From Bacteroides nordii WAL 11050 = JCM 12987 (GTDB taxonomy: Bacteria; Bacteroidota; Bacteroidia; Bacteroidales; Bacteroidaceae), in NCBI GenBank assembly GCA_000613465.1, contig BAJA01000032.1, positions 1 through 64,000 of the forward strand: 64,000 nucleotides of DNA, written 5' to 3'. The first letter of the stretch is position 1. Every line of letters starts with the position of its first letter. Below are positions 9,489 through 19,700 of this stretch, in pieces. The notes below the pieces were generated by a model that saw only the letters and a list, made by a program, of their open reading frames with translations, searched no databases and was not told the origin of the DNA. Both the position numbers and the translations under genes were made by a program.

Positions 9489-10709
9489 ATGAAAAGAAAC
9501 CTTTTTACCGCTTTATTATTTCTTTGTTCCTGCCCATTAGCAGTTCTGGCACAGAGCAATGAAAAGACGATCACAGTAGAAGTGAGTAACCCTTGGAAAC
9601 AGGCAAAATCTGATGAACCGGTAGTAATCAACCTAAACGATATCAAACCCGGATTTCGCATTAAATCGGCAACAGTAACAGAGGGTACTACAGAAATTCC
9701 ATCGCAATTGGATGACCTGAACGGAGACCGTCGTGCAGATGAGCTTGCATTTGTTATCGATTTGCCTGCCAAAGGTAAGAAAACACTGAAAATCACCCTG
9801 TCATCAGAAAAAAGTAATAAACAATACGAACCACGTGTATATGCAGAAATGATGGTAAGTGATAAAAAAGGAAAGCATGTACCTGTTCATTCCGTAACCA
9901 TCCCGGGTACTGCCAACATCTATAACCAGATGCACCACCATGGTCCTGCATTTGAATCGGAACTGGTGGCCTACCGTTTATATTTTGATCACAAGCAAAC
10001 TGTAGATATCTACGGAAAATTCAATAAAGGCTTTGAGATTAAAGAATCACAGTTTTATCCTACCGATGAACAATTGGCACGTGGTTTTGGTGATGATGTA
10101 CTACGTGTAAGCGGTAGTTGCGGCGTAGGTGCGCTAAAGGGTTGGAATGGGAAAAAAGCACTGCACATAGAACCTGTAAGTACACTCACAGAGAGTATTA
10201 TTGCTTACGGTCCTGTCCGTACTATTGCCGAAATAAAAGTAACCGATTGGCAATATCAAGGCTCTGAATTAAACATGACTACGCGTTATACCCTCTATGC
10301 CGGGCACCGCGACATGAAAGTAGAAGCCCTTTTTGAGGAACCTCTGAAAGACGAAGTGTTCTGTACAGGTGTACAAGACATTGCGGGTTCCGTATCTTAT
10401 TCCGACCACAAGGGACTTATCGGTTGCTGGGGTACAGACTGGCCCGTAAATGATACTGTAAAATATGCAAAAGAGACTGTAGGATTAGCTACTTGCATTC
10501 CACAAAAATATGTAGTAAAAGAAGTGAAAGACAAACCCAACTATCTCTATACCTTAACAGCCAAAGGAGATAACTATTTTTCCTATCACACCACATTTAC
10601 TTCAATGAAAGAAACATTCGGTTACAAGACTCCGGAAGCATGGTTTGCCTATATTCGTGAGTGGAAAGAAGGGTTGGAACACCCTTGTGTGATCAAAATA
10701 AAGCAATAA
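9489..10709 (+). CDS. DUF4861-like secreted protein of pectin loci
   Basis: This 406-residue protein has a clear signal peptide (ending AVLAQ). The body begins with a beta-rich region (TITVEVSNPWKQAKSDEPVVINL, then DRRADELAFVIDLPAKGKKT). The central part carries MHHHGPAFESELVAYRLYFDHKQTVDIYGK and GFGDDVLRVSGSCGVGALKGW, which I recognise as the DUF4861 type found beside pectin and rhamnogalacturonan enzymes. Its activity is not known to me. It has its own promoter box (TACATTTG, 9361) after the GH28 terminator but no HTCS-type operator. Confidence 0.7.
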   Translation: MKRNLFTALLFLCSCPLAVLAQSNEKTITVEVSNPWKQAKSDEPVVINLNDIKPGFRIKSATVTEGTTEIPSQLDDLNGDRRADELAFVIDLPAKGKKTLKITLSSEKSNKQYEPRVYAEMMVSDKKGKHVPVHSVTIPGTANIYNQMHHHGPAFESELVAYRLYFDHKQTVDIYGKFNKGFEIKESQFYPTDEQLARGFGDDVLRVSGSCGVGALKGWNGKKALHIEPVSTLTESIIAYGPVRTIAEIKVTDWQYQGSELNMTTRYTLYAGHRDMKVEALFEEPLKDEVFCTGVQDIAGSVSYSDHKGLIGCWGTDWPVNDTVKYAKETVGLATCIPQKYVVKEVKDKPNYLYTLTAKGDNYFSYHTTFTSMKETFGYKTPEAWFAYIREWKEGLEHPCVIKIKQ

Positions 10710-10711
10710 AA

Positions 10712-10775
10712 ACAAATATTACCCCCTATTCGAACAAATATTACCCATTGCGAGAGGCAATACTTCATACTTTTG
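10712..10775 (+). promoter_or_regulatory. Promoter with duplicated ACAAATATTACCC operator
   Basis: Near-identical boxes ACAAATATTACCCCC (10712) and ACAAATATTACCCAT (10734) lie 22 bp apart. Box 2 is 34 bp before TACTTTTG (10768). This is the cleanest direct repeat of the putative HTCS operator in the window. Confidence 0.75.
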
Positions 10776-10823
10776 TACAGTAATAAACAAAGAACATTAT
10801 TGTATAACTTAAAAATTATTATT

Positions 10824-11513
10824 ATGAAGAAACAATTACTTCTCGCAATGGCTTTTGTGGCTACAACTCTCACCGTTAATGCACAAACTTATGCAATTCA
10901 AGCCAATGATGCAATTACAAAAGACACAGAAATTACTTCTGTTGATGGTGTTAAGTTAACATTTGGAAATGATACATACACCATAAAGGCAAGTACTGAT
11001 ATTGACGGAGCTGCAATATATGGAGCTTATGCTTCCGGAAAAGCAAATCCAGTAGACGGAAATAATTTGGCTTTTGATAAAGCCGATGCAGGAGTTCCAA
11101 CAGTTGGTACATTTTATAATCTGGAAGTAAGTAAAGATGGTACAATAGAAATAGCTATTGTATTAAATCCCGGTAAGAAATTCTATATCTTGGAAGATGG
11201 AGTAGCTTTGGACGGATATGACGCATTAACTGTTGTTGATAAATACTATGGTACCTATAGTTTCCCAGTAAAAGCAGGTAAAACTTATACCACATTCTGC
11301 ACAGGTTCCAAATTAGGTTTTTATGGTTTTACTTTTACCGCAGGTGGTAGTTCTACCGGTATATCAGACATAGCTAATAGTAAGGAAATCGTAACTACTG
11401 AATACTATAATGTGGTAGGAATGAGATTAAACGAACCTGCAAAAGGATTGAACATTATTAAAAATATTATGAATGACGGTTCTGTAGAAACTAAAAAAGT
11501 GTATTTTGAATAA
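10824..11513 (+). CDS. Secreted protein of unknown function with C-terminal sorting-like domain
   Basis: About 229 residues. The ATG at 10824 gives an immediate signal peptide (MKKQLLLAMAFVATTLTVNAQ); an in-frame ATG at 10773 lies within the promoter box and is rejected. The middle is beta-rich and low in cysteine, with no family I recognise. The C-terminus (EYYNVVGMRLNEPAKGLNIIK, then SVETKKVYFE) resembles the short C-terminal domain common on secreted Bacteroides and Prevotella proteins. It is monocistronic, with its own terminator and the two-box operator, so it probably takes part in pectin binding or processing (inference). Confidence 0.8.
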   Translation: MKKQLLLAMAFVATTLTVNAQTYAIQANDAITKDTEITSVDGVKLTFGNDTYTIKASTDIDGAAIYGAYASGKANPVDGNNLAFDKADAGVPTVGTFYNLEVSKDGTIEIAIVLNPGKKFYILEDGVALDGYDALTVVDKYYGTYSFPVKAGKTYTTFCTGSKLGFYGFTFTAGGSSTGISDIANSKEIVTTEYYNVVGMRLNEPAKGLNIIKNIMNDGSVETKKVYFE

Positions 11514-11542
11514 TATTCATTCAAACAAAAAAACATACGAAT

Positions 11543-11578
11543 ACCCAGCTCAATATATGAGTTGGGTTTTTCTTTTTT
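11543..11578 (+). terminator. Rho-independent terminator
   Basis: ACCCAGCTCA (11543-11552) pairs with TGAGTTGGGT (11558-11567) around a 5-nt loop, followed by TTTTCTTTTTT. Confidence 0.88.
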
Positions 11579-11601
11579 ACACAATTATTCCACATTTATG
11601 C

Positions 11602-11664
11602 ACAATAAATCCTCCAAAGCAATCGATTATTCACCTCTAAATTTATACAGAACACCTATATTTG
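11602..11664 (+). promoter_or_regulatory. GH43 promoter with two-box HTCS-type operator
   Basis: Box 1 is ACAATAAATCCTCC (11602). Box 2 is the degenerate TCGATTATTCACCTC (11623). TATATTTG is at 11657. Spacings are 21 and 34 bp, identical to the GH28 promoter. Confidence 0.65.
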
Positions 11665-11707
11665 CAATCAAGAATTTTATAACATAACTAAATAATAAGA
11701 ACAGTCC

Positions 11708-13384
11708 ATGAAAAGATTAGCACAGACCTTAGGCCTCTGCCTATTAATGACAACCCCGGCCATAGCACAGGAAAATTATGTTTCCGAAGTATGGGTTGCA
11801 GACCAGGGAAACGGGACATATAAAAACCCAATCCTCTATGCCGATTATTCCGATCCGGATGCCTGTCGGGTAGGAGATGATTTCTATATGACCTCTTCAA
11901 GTTTTAACTGCCTCCCCGGTCTACAAATACTCCATTCAAAAGACCTTGTAAACTGGAACATCATAGGTGCTGCCGTTCCATACGCCCTCCCTCCCATCGA
12001 AACTCCCGAACGTCCGGAACATGGGAATCGAGTATGGGCACCAGCCATCCGCCATCATGACGGAGAATTCTATATCTTTTGGGGAGATCCGGACCAAGGT
12101 GCATTCATGGTGAAAGCACGTGATCCGAAAGGACCTTGGAGTGAGCCAGTACTCGTAAAAGCAGGAAAAGGTATCATCGATACTTGCCCGTTATGGGATG
12201 AAGACGGTAAAGTATACCTTGTGCATGCTTATGCTGGAAGTCGTGCCGGGCTAAAAAGTGTCATTGCTATCTGTGAACTGAATGCGGATGCTACCAAAGC
12301 CATCTCACAGTCAAGAATTGTATTTGACGGACACGAAGCCCACGAAACCTGTGAAGGACCTAAATTCTACAAACGAGGTGATTATTATTATATCTTTCAT
12401 CCGGCAGGTGGTGTACCAACAGGTTGGCAGGTTGTTCTTCGTTCTAAAAATGTCTACGGTCCATATGAGTGGAAAACAGTATTAGCACAAGGTAATACTC
12501 CGGTCAATGGTCCTCACCAAGGAGCATGGGTAGATACTCCAACAGGAGAAGACTGGTTCCTGCATTTTCAGGATGTAGGTGCATACGGTCGTATCGTACA
12601 TCTGCAACCGATGAAATGGATAAACGACTGGCCTGTAATCGGTAATGATACAGACGGAGATGGTTGTGGCGAACCCGTACTAACTTATAAAAAACCAAAT
12701 GTCGGTAAAACCTATCCTATCTGTACACCACAAGAAAGTGACGAATTTAATGGATACACGCTTTCTCCGCAATGGCAATGGCATGCCAATATCAATGAAA
12801 AATGGGCATATTATGCAGGTGATCATGGATATGTACGTCTCTATTCTTATCCGGTAGTGAATGAGTATAAGAACCTTTGGGACGTAGCCAACCTACTACT
12901 ACAGAAAACTCCTTCAAATAACTTCACGGCAACAATGAAGTTGACTTTCAAGCCTACAACCAAATACAAAGGTGAACGTACCGGACTTGTAGTTATGGGC
13001 ATGGATTATGCCGGGTTAATTCTTGAAAACACGGATAAAGGGCTTGTGCTCTCACAATTAAACTGCAAGAAAGCAGATAAAGGAACACCGGAAGAAGTAA
13101 ATGAAGCTGTTGATTTACAAAACAACACAGTATATCTGAGAGTTAAATTCAGCAGTGACGGTAAGAAAATCGGCAAGAGTGAAGGCGGATATGACCTTAT
13201 AGTAATGTGCGACTTCAGTTATAGCACCGATGGTAAGAAATTCCAGAAAATAGGAAAACCATTCCAAGCCAGAGAAGGCAAATGGATCGGAGCTAAAATA
13301 GGAACATTCTGTACCCGTCCTGCCTTGGTAACGAATGACGGTGGCTGGGCGGATGTTGATTGGTTCCGTATCACAAAGAAATGA
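11708..13384 (+). CDS. GH43 family glycoside hydrolase (arabinofuranosidase/xylosidase type), secreted
   Basis: A 558-residue enzyme. After a signal peptide (ending AIAQ) comes a five-bladed GH43 propeller. The general base lies in YADYSDPDACR (about residue 45), the pKa-modulating Asp in DTCPLWDEDGKVYLVHA and the acid Glu in HETCEGPKFYKRGDYYY. A C-terminal concanavalin-like module (about 340-558, DEFNGYTLSPQWQWHAN onward) is typical of subfamily 12-like enzymes. Removal of arabinose or xylose from pectin side chains is the likely role; substrate is not decided by the sequence. It is expressed from its own operator-bearing promoter. Confidence 0.9.
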   Translation: MKRLAQTLGLCLLMTTPAIAQENYVSEVWVADQGNGTYKNPILYADYSDPDACRVGDDFYMTSSSFNCLPGLQILHSKDLVNWNIIGAAVPYALPPIETPERPEHGNRVWAPAIRHHDGEFYIFWGDPDQGAFMVKARDPKGPWSEPVLVKAGKGIIDTCPLWDEDGKVYLVHAYAGSRAGLKSVIAICELNADATKAISQSRIVFDGHEAHETCEGPKFYKRGDYYYIFHPAGGVPTGWQVVLRSKNVYGPYEWKTVLAQGNTPVNGPHQGAWVDTPTGEDWFLHFQDVGAYGRIVHLQPMKWINDWPVIGNDTDGDGCGEPVLTYKKPNVGKTYPICTPQESDEFNGYTLSPQWQWHANINEKWAYYAGDHGYVRLYSYPVVNEYKNLWDVANLLLQKTPSNNFTATMKLTFKPTTKYKGERTGLVVMGMDYAGLILENTDKGLVLSQLNCKKADKGTPEEVNEAVDLQNNTVYLRVKFSSDGKKIGKSEGGYDLIVMCDFSYSTDGKKFQKIGKPFQAREGKWIGAKIGTFCTRPALVTNDGGWADVDWFRITKK

Positions 13385-13432
13385 AACGAGAAGCCTTAAA
13401 AATATAAATAACAGCTTCAAGTAAATGAATTT

Positions 13433-13475
13433 ATGCCTCTGCAAAAAGAAACTATTGCAGGGGCATATTTGTTTT
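13433..13475 (+). terminator. Hairpin terminator after the GH43 gene
   Basis: ATGCCTCTGCA (13433-13443) pairs with TGCAGGGGCAT (13456-13466), followed by ATTTGTTTT. The next promoter box TACATTTG is at 13478. Confidence 0.7.
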
Positions 13476-13511
13476 CCTACATTTGCAGAACGATTATTAA
13501 AATAAAAAAAA

Positions 13512-14165
13512 ATGAAGAAACTTGTTATATTCGATTTAGATGGAACACTACTAAATACAATCGCCGATCTGGCAAACAGTACGAACCATGCACTTAAAAA
13601 ATTGGGATATCCTATACATAAAATAGAAGAATACAACTTCATGGTTGGTAACGGAATTAACAAGCTCTTTGAGCGTGCCCTGCCGGAAGGAGAAAAAACA
13701 GAAGAAAATGTACTCCGTGTACGTCAGGAATTCGTACCCCATTACGACAAACACAATGCAGACGAGAGCAAACCATATCCCGGAATTCCCACCTTATTAG
13801 AAGCACTACAAACCAAAGGAATACAGTTGGCGGTTGCGTCTAATAAATATCAGGCAGCTACAGAGAAGCTCGTTGCTCATTATTTTCCAAACATCCGGTT
13901 CATAGCTGTACTGGGACAACGGGATGGAGTGAAAGTAAAACCGGATCCAGCAATTGTAGAAGATATCCTGCGAATAGCAAACGTTGAAAAAAAAGAAGTT
14001 CTCTATGTCGGAGATTCGGGTGTAGATATGCAGACTGCCATCAATGCAGGAGTCACCTCTTGTGGAGTTACCTGGGGATTTCGTCCACGTACAGAATTGG
14101 AAGGCTTCCACCCGGATTACATTATAGACACAGCGGAAGTAGTGAAATCAATGATTAATGATTAA
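13512..14165 (+). CDS. HAD-superfamily phosphatase, phosphoglycolate-phosphatase-like
   Basis: A 217-residue cytoplasmic HAD hydrolase. Motif I is FDLDGTLLNT, motif II lies at VASNKY, and motifs III/IV are KVKPDPAIV and YVGDSGVDMQTA. A helical cap lies between residues about 17 and 85. Substrate is unknown; phosphoglycolate phosphatase and beta-phosphoglucomutase relatives share this layout. TACATTTG at 13478 is a likely promoter. The last residues (IND) and the stop codon fall in the left arm of the palindromic element at 14157-14260. Confidence 0.88.
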   Translation: MKKLVIFDLDGTLLNTIADLANSTNHALKKLGYPIHKIEEYNFMVGNGINKLFERALPEGEKTEENVLRVRQEFVPHYDKHNADESKPYPGIPTLLEALQTKGIQLAVASNKYQAATEKLVAHYFPNIRFIAVLGQRDGVKVKPDPAIVEDILRIANVEKKEVLYVGDSGVDMQTAINAGVTSCGVTWGFRPRTELEGFHPDYIIDTAEVVKSMIND

Positions 14166-14260
14166 TGATTAGCGGTTAGTGATTAGTGATTAGTGCTATG
14201 CAGCGTGATTATAATGCCGCCCGCTAATCACTAATCACTAACCGCTAATCACTAATCACT
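14157..14260. repeat. GATTAGTG-arm palindromic element between convergent genes
   Basis: The left arm (14157-14191) and right arm (14224-14260) are near-perfect complements built from the reiterated word GATTAGTG, with a shared AGCGGTTAG break. The loop reads GCTATGCAGCGTG then ATGCCGCC. Stop codons of both flanking convergent genes lie inside the arms. The loop start GCTATGCAGC matches the complement of the murF-inserted element's loop. Confidence 0.88.
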
Positions 14261-15144
14261 CCCTCCAGCCATTCCTCTGCCAGTATGGGCCATTGATTAG
14301 TTGTCCCCGGATTATTACGTAAAGCGATACTATGCCCTCCTTCCGGAAAAACATGCAGAGTTGTTTTCTTTATATCCACTCGTTTCAATGCAGTATAGTA
14401 GAGAATGCTGTTGAGAGAAGAAACAGACCGATCATCAGTAGCATGTACAATAAAAGCCGGTGGAGTCTGATTTGTCACACGTTTATCACAAGAAAACTGA
14501 TGCAACAATTCCGGTGACGGGTCCCTTCCCAAAAGATTATCCCGACTTCCTTTATGAGCCATTTCCCTCATTGAAATCACAGGAGAAATAAGTATCGTAA
14601 AGTCAGGACGGAAAGACTCTTTATCCAATGCATCTCCTCCTGTCCCCCAATCTTCTGAAAATGTAGAAAGACAAGCCGAAAGATGTCCTCCTGCCGAACA
14701 CCCCATCACTCCCACCTTATCAATGCCATAATCTGCCGCATGAAAACGAATGTACCTCATTGCCCGTTGTGCATCTTCCAAAGGAGCCTGATAACTCACT
14801 ATCACATCCGGTGATTGTGGCATACGATGATTAAGAACAAAAGCAGTAACGCCAAACGTATTAAACCATTTAGCCAACTGCCATCCACTAATTTGATAAG
14901 CCAGACGTGCATATCCCCCACCCGGAATAATTAACACGGCAGTCTTCTTATTTTCTGCTTTCGAAGGTTCAAAAACATATACTCCAGGTGTACCTACCTG
15001 ATATACCCGTTCATTAGCAATACTATCTTTCACAGCAAGACCTTTAGTGTTTGGCATGTTATTATTCCATATAGGATAAAAAGTCTGTGCAACACCTATT
15101 TGAAATATTCCTGCCAATAACCAAAAACATAAACTTCTTTTCAT
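14245..15144 (-). CDS. Secreted alpha/beta-hydrolase, carbohydrate-esterase-like
   Basis: About 299 residues starting at the ATG that gives the signal peptide MKRSLCFWLLAGIFQIGVAQ; the 26 upstream in-frame residues are not signal-like and overlap the promoter. The body has the oxyanion segment IIPGGGYARLA, the nucleophile GCSAGGHLSA, the acid in ATDDRSV and the histidine in PEGGHS. This is the BD-FAE/acetyl-esterase type that deacetylates plant glycans. The last residues (VISD) and stop come from the palindromic element. It is divergent from the next esterase. Confidence 0.82.
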   Translation of the reverse strand: MKRSLCFWLLAGIFQIGVAQTFYPIWNNNMPNTKGLAVKDSIANERVYQVGTPGVYVFEPSKAENKKTAVLIIPGGGYARLAYQISGWQLAKWFNTFGVTAFVLNHRMPQSPDVIVSYQAPLEDAQRAMRYIRFHAADYGIDKVGVMGCSAGGHLSACLSTFSEDWGTGGDALDKESFRPDFTILISPVISMREMAHKGSRDNLLGRDPSPELLHQFSCDKRVTNQTPPAFIVHATDDRSVSSLNSILYYTALKRVDIKKTTLHVFPEGGHSIALRNNPGTTNQWPILAEEWLEGVISD

Positions 15145-15175
15145 TTCACTTATACGATTAATAAACTCAGAGTGA

Positions 15176-15183
15176 CAAAGATA
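15176..15183 (-). promoter_or_regulatory. Promoter -7 box of the leftward esterase gene
   Basis: CAAAGATA reads TATCTTTG on the minus strand, 32 bp before the chosen ATG at 15144. The in-frame upstream ATG at 15222 lies ahead of this box, which supports the shorter start. Confidence 0.55.
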
Positions 15184-15303
15184 GTATAGCTTTTTTATTT
15201 CAAGGTAGAATAATTGGTACATATACTCGCAAAAAGAAACATTATTTCTACAAAAAACTACGCAAACTCCATTAACTTTGTTTCAACATTTAATCATTAT
15301 ATC

Positions 15304-16605
15304 ATGAACCAGAAAAGCATACTACTCATTCTTACTTTATTGTATTGTCACGTAGCATCTTTCGCTCAAAAGACAAATATCAAAGACTACGTCCATATCG
15401 AGATTACTCCCGATCACGACGATTGGACATACCGCACAGGCGAACAGGCATCATTTACTATTCGAGTTATACGTGGGAATATAATGCTCAAAAACATTCC
15501 ACTCATCTATGAAATAGGTCCAGAAAAACTCCCCCCTAACCAAACAGGAAGTAGCGATCTGAAAAATGGTAGCTTCAAAGTGAAAGCTGGTACAATGAAA
15601 ACACCTGGTTTCATCACTTGTCTTTGCCGTACAGAGGTAGATGGTATTACCTATTCCAACTATGTAAATATAGGTTTTAGCCCTGAAAAGCTGAAACCAA
15701 CAACAACACTTCCCGAAGATTTTACCAAGTTCTGGGAACGTGCCAAAGCAGAAACAGCCAGTATACCAATGGAACCTCTAATTACTCTGTTACCCGAACA
15801 ATGTACTCCGGAAACCAATGTATACCATGTCCGTTTACAACACTATCAGAAAGGAAGTTACTTCTATGGCATTCTCTGTATACCTAAAAAGCCAGGCAGA
15901 TACCCGGCTGTTCTCCGTGTACCGGGAGCTGGAGTAAAGAAGCAGCCGGCAGAAATGACACTTGCAGAAAAAGGAATGATCACCCTCGCCATCGGTATTC
16001 ACGGTATTCCGCAAACACTACCGGATAACCTGTATGCCAATCTGAGTAAAGGTGTATTAAACAACTATGCCTTCTATAATCTCGATAGTAAAGATCACTA
16101 TTACTATCGTCGTGTATATACCGGCTGTATACGTGCGCTCGATTTTTTGTGTAGCCTGCCCGAATATGATGGAGAGAACTTAGGTGTCATCGGTGGAAGC
16201 CAGGGCGGTGCATTGGCAATGGTTACTGCCGGATTAGACTCCCGAGTTAAGGCACTCGTAGCTTTCTATCCTGCTCTTTGTGATGTGACCGGTTATCTTC
16301 ATGGGCGCGCGGGAGGATGGCCAGCCATGTTTGCCCCTCAAAATCAGTTATTGAACAATAAACCCGAAAAGATTGAAACGTCCCGTTACTATGATGTGGT
16401 CAATTTCGCACGCTTTATTCAAGCACCCGGATATTATTCGTGGGGATACAATGACCCTACCTGTCCTCCCACTTCCACTTTCTCTGCCTACAATGTCATC
16501 ACTGCTCCCAAACAATTGTTTATCGCTCACGATACAGGTCACTGGCGTACAAAAGAGCAGGACATAGTGACCAATAATTGGTTCTGTAAACAGCTGATTA
16601 AGTAG
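15304..16605 (+). CDS. Acetyl xylan esterase (AXE1/CE7-like), secreted
   Basis: About 433 residues. I chose the ATG at 15304, which begins a signal peptide (MNQKSILLILTLLYCHVASFAQ); a promoter box TAACTTTG sits at 15273, downstream of the longer in-frame ATG. An N-terminal beta-sandwich (about 25-130) precedes an AXE1-type hydrolase with RVPGAGVKK, nucleophile GGSQGGALAM and C-terminal histidine in HDTGHW. It probably removes acetyl groups from pectin-derived oligosaccharides. It precedes the susC operon, with the SusC operator starting just after its stop codon. Confidence 0.87.
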   Translation: MNQKSILLILTLLYCHVASFAQKTNIKDYVHIEITPDHDDWTYRTGEQASFTIRVIRGNIMLKNIPLIYEIGPEKLPPNQTGSSDLKNGSFKVKAGTMKTPGFITCLCRTEVDGITYSNYVNIGFSPEKLKPTTTLPEDFTKFWERAKAETASIPMEPLITLLPEQCTPETNVYHVRLQHYQKGSYFYGILCIPKKPGRYPAVLRVPGAGVKKQPAEMTLAEKGMITLAIGIHGIPQTLPDNLYANLSKGVLNNYAFYNLDSKDHYYYRRVYTGCIRALDFLCSLPEYDGENLGVIGGSQGGALAMVTAGLDSRVKALVAFYPALCDVTGYLHGRAGGWPAMFAPQNQLLNNKPEKIETSRYYDVVNFARFIQAPGYYSWGYNDPTCPPTSTFSAYNVITAPKQLFIAHDTGHWRTKEQDIVTNNWFCKQLIK

Positions 16606-16621
16606 TACTTTTCGTCTTAAA

Positions 16622-16684
16622 ACAAAAAATACCACCCTAAAAACAAATATTGCACATCTCATAGTTCACATCCGTATACTTTTG
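16622..16684 (+). promoter_or_regulatory. susC-operon promoter with two-box HTCS-type operator
   Basis: Box 1 is ACAAAAAATACCACC (16622), box 2 is ACAAATATTGCACAT (16643) and the -7 box TACTTTTG is at 16677. Spacings are 21 and 34 bp. The first box is nearly identical to that of the GH28 gene 9 kb away. Confidence 0.75.
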
Positions 16685-16754
16685 TAGCGATCAATTAACA
16701 CTCTACATGGGTGTAACTAAGAAAAACAATCATTTTAATAAACTAAAAGTAAAC

Positions 16755-19700
16755 ATGCAAAGAATGTCTAACCAAGTGAAAAACATGCGAATCGTGCTGC
16801 TTATGTTATTTGCAGCTCTATCGCTCAGCGTTTCCGCGCAAACGATTACTCTCAAAGGTAATGTGAAAGATGCGACCGGTGAACCTATAATCGGTGCTTC
16901 TGTCGTAGAAAAAGGAAATACTTCCAATGGTACTATTACCGACTTGGATGGTAATTTCAGCCTAAAAGTTCCTTCCAAAGCTAATGTTATCATATCTTAC
17001 ATAGGTATGAAAACTCAAGATGTTGCAGTCAAAGGACAAAATTCAATTAATGTGATATTGTATGATGACGCCCAATCCCTTGATGAAGTGGTAGTTATCG
17101 GCTACGGAAGTGTTAAGAAAAAAGATTTAACTGGTTCTGTCAGTACCGTACAAGGTAGTGAACTTGCCAAGATTCCTGTAAGTTCTGCAGCACAAGCATT
17201 AACCGGTCGTCTGGCTGGTGTACAAATTACAACATCAGACGGTTCTCCCGATGCAGAAATGATTATCCGCGTACGCGGTGGGGGGTCAATCACCGGAGAT
17301 AACTCTCCTTTGTACATCGTAGACGGATTCCCTGTATCGAGTATTAGTGACGTAGCTCCGGGAGATATTCAAGACATCACAGTACTAAAAGATGCTTCTT
17401 CAACTGCCATCTATGGTTCACAAGGTGCAAACGGTGTAGTATTAATTACAACCAAAAGTGCAAAAGGAGGAAAGACTCAAGTTTCTTATAATGGATACAT
17501 TCAAGGCAAAAAGCTATTAAGAAAAATCGATGTAATGAATCCTTACGAATTCGTAATGTTCAACTACGAAAAAGCTGCTATGAGAAACAGTATTTCAAGT
17601 TTTGAGAAACGTTTTGGAGCGTTTGGAGACCTTGACCTTTATAAATACCAAGAAGCAGCCGATTATCAAGATGAAATGTTCGGTCATCCCGACTTATCAC
17701 AATCGCACAATATCAGTATAACTGGTGGCAATGACAAAACTAAATTCTCATTAAGCGGTACTTACATTAATGATGGTAGTTTGATGAAAGACAACGGTTA
17801 TAACCGTTTTAATCTGAATTTCAAGTTAAATCACGAAATTACCAAAGGTTTAAAACTTGATTTCGGTACGCGTATATCTGACACTACTGTTAAAGGCGTA
17901 GGTACAGGTGGTGGTACTTATAAGATCCGTTCTTACGATGCTTTGATGAAAGCACCAGTTAACGGTTTCTATGATTTCACAGATGTAGATACAAGTGACA
18001 TGAGTGACGAAGAGCTCGAACAATACCAAAATGATACAATGACTTTACAAGAAAAAGTAGATCAATATTGGAGAAGAAAACAAGAACGACGTTTCAACTT
18101 TACAGGAGGCGTAACTTGGAATATTCTGAAAGGTCTTACTTACCGTCTTGAAGGAGGATATGATTATACATTTTTCCAACAAAAAGACTGGTATGGTGCA
18201 AAAAGTAGTAAAGCTATTCAGGATGGTAATAAGTTGCCAATGGGCGAATGGAATAAAAAAGACACTTATAAATACCGTATTACCAATACAATAAACTGGA
18301 AACATTCGTTCAATCAAATACATGACGTTGATTTAATGGTCGGACAAGAAATTGTAGTAAGTAATAACGAATCTAACACCATGGTCGGAAAATATTTCCA
18401 AAGCGAAATTACTCCAGAGAAAATGTTTGCAAGTATGGCATCCAATTCTGGTGAGACAGGTTCAAGAACTATCAGTAGTACATTGGGACAACCTGATAAA
18501 ACAGCTTCTTTCTTCGGTCGTTTAAATTATGGCTATAAAGACAGATATTTAGCAACTGTTACTGTACGTGCGGATGGTTCCAGCAAATTCATAAGAGGCA
18601 ATCGTTGGGGTATATTTCCCGCTGCCGCCCTCGCATGGCGAATTAGTCAAGAGGAATTTATGGAACCAACCCAAAATTGGTTATCGAACTTAAAGCTTCG
18701 CTTCAGCTATGGGCAAGCTGGAAACAACCGTATTGGTAGTGGTATGTACGAAACACTTTATAAGGCATATTCATCATCCAAATATTATGGAGCCGGAGGT
18801 TACCTAAATCCTCACTACACGCTTGCCAATTCGCAAATGGCCAATCCTAACCTGAAATGGGAAACGACAATCACACGAAATGGCGGTTTAGATTTTGGAT
18901 TTTTACACGAACGGATATCAGGTACACTGGATTTCTATTGGAATACAACAAAAGATTTGTTAGTTGAGAGACAAATTGTAGCTCCGGGATACTCCAGCGT
19001 ACAAGAAAACATAGGCCAAACTTCAAATCGTGGTGTCGAACTAAGTTTAAATGCAACCATTATTCAAACAAAAGACTTCATGTTATCTGCCAATTTCAAT
19101 ATTGGTATCAACAGAAACAAGGTTGACAAATTAGCCGGTACAAACGAAATGTCCTACAACTCAGGTGGTTTTTCATCAGATACCAAAGAACAAGACGATT
19201 ATCGCGTAATAGTAGGTGAGCCATTAGGATTGGTTTATGGTTTCGTTTATGATGGAATTTATGGAGTAGATGATTTCGTGACCTACACTGATGCAAATGG
19301 TAGAACTCAATTCCAGTTCGATAATAAAGGTAATTTTATACTAAAAGAAGGAATACCTAACAATAGTTATCTATCTGGATCAAATGCTGGAGTACGTCCC
19401 GGCGCTATGAAACTAAAAGATCTTGATAAAAGCGGTGACATAGACAAAAATGATCGTCAGATCATTGGTCGTACTGCTCCTAAACATACAGGTGGTTTTG
19501 GTCTTAATGCAACTTGGAAAGGTTTAGATTTATCAGTTATGTTTAACTGGGTATACGGTAATCAGATCTATAATATGGACAAAATTGCAAGTACACAATC
19601 CTACCGAACAACTTACGCCAATCTACGTGAATATATGGGCGCTGGTTCTGCCTGGACATACTTAGATCGTACATCGGGTGAAATAGTAACTGATTATGAA

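Noticed and set aside
15219..15280. Possible eighth two-box operator before the AXE1 esterase
   Set aside because: TAACTTTG has a loosely similar box 34 bp upstream (ACATTATTTCTACAA), but the outer box does not match; too weak to include.
15214..15303. N-terminal extension of the AXE1 esterase
   Set aside because: The extension precedes the TAACTTTG promoter box and destroys the signal peptide position; the ATG at 15304 is better.
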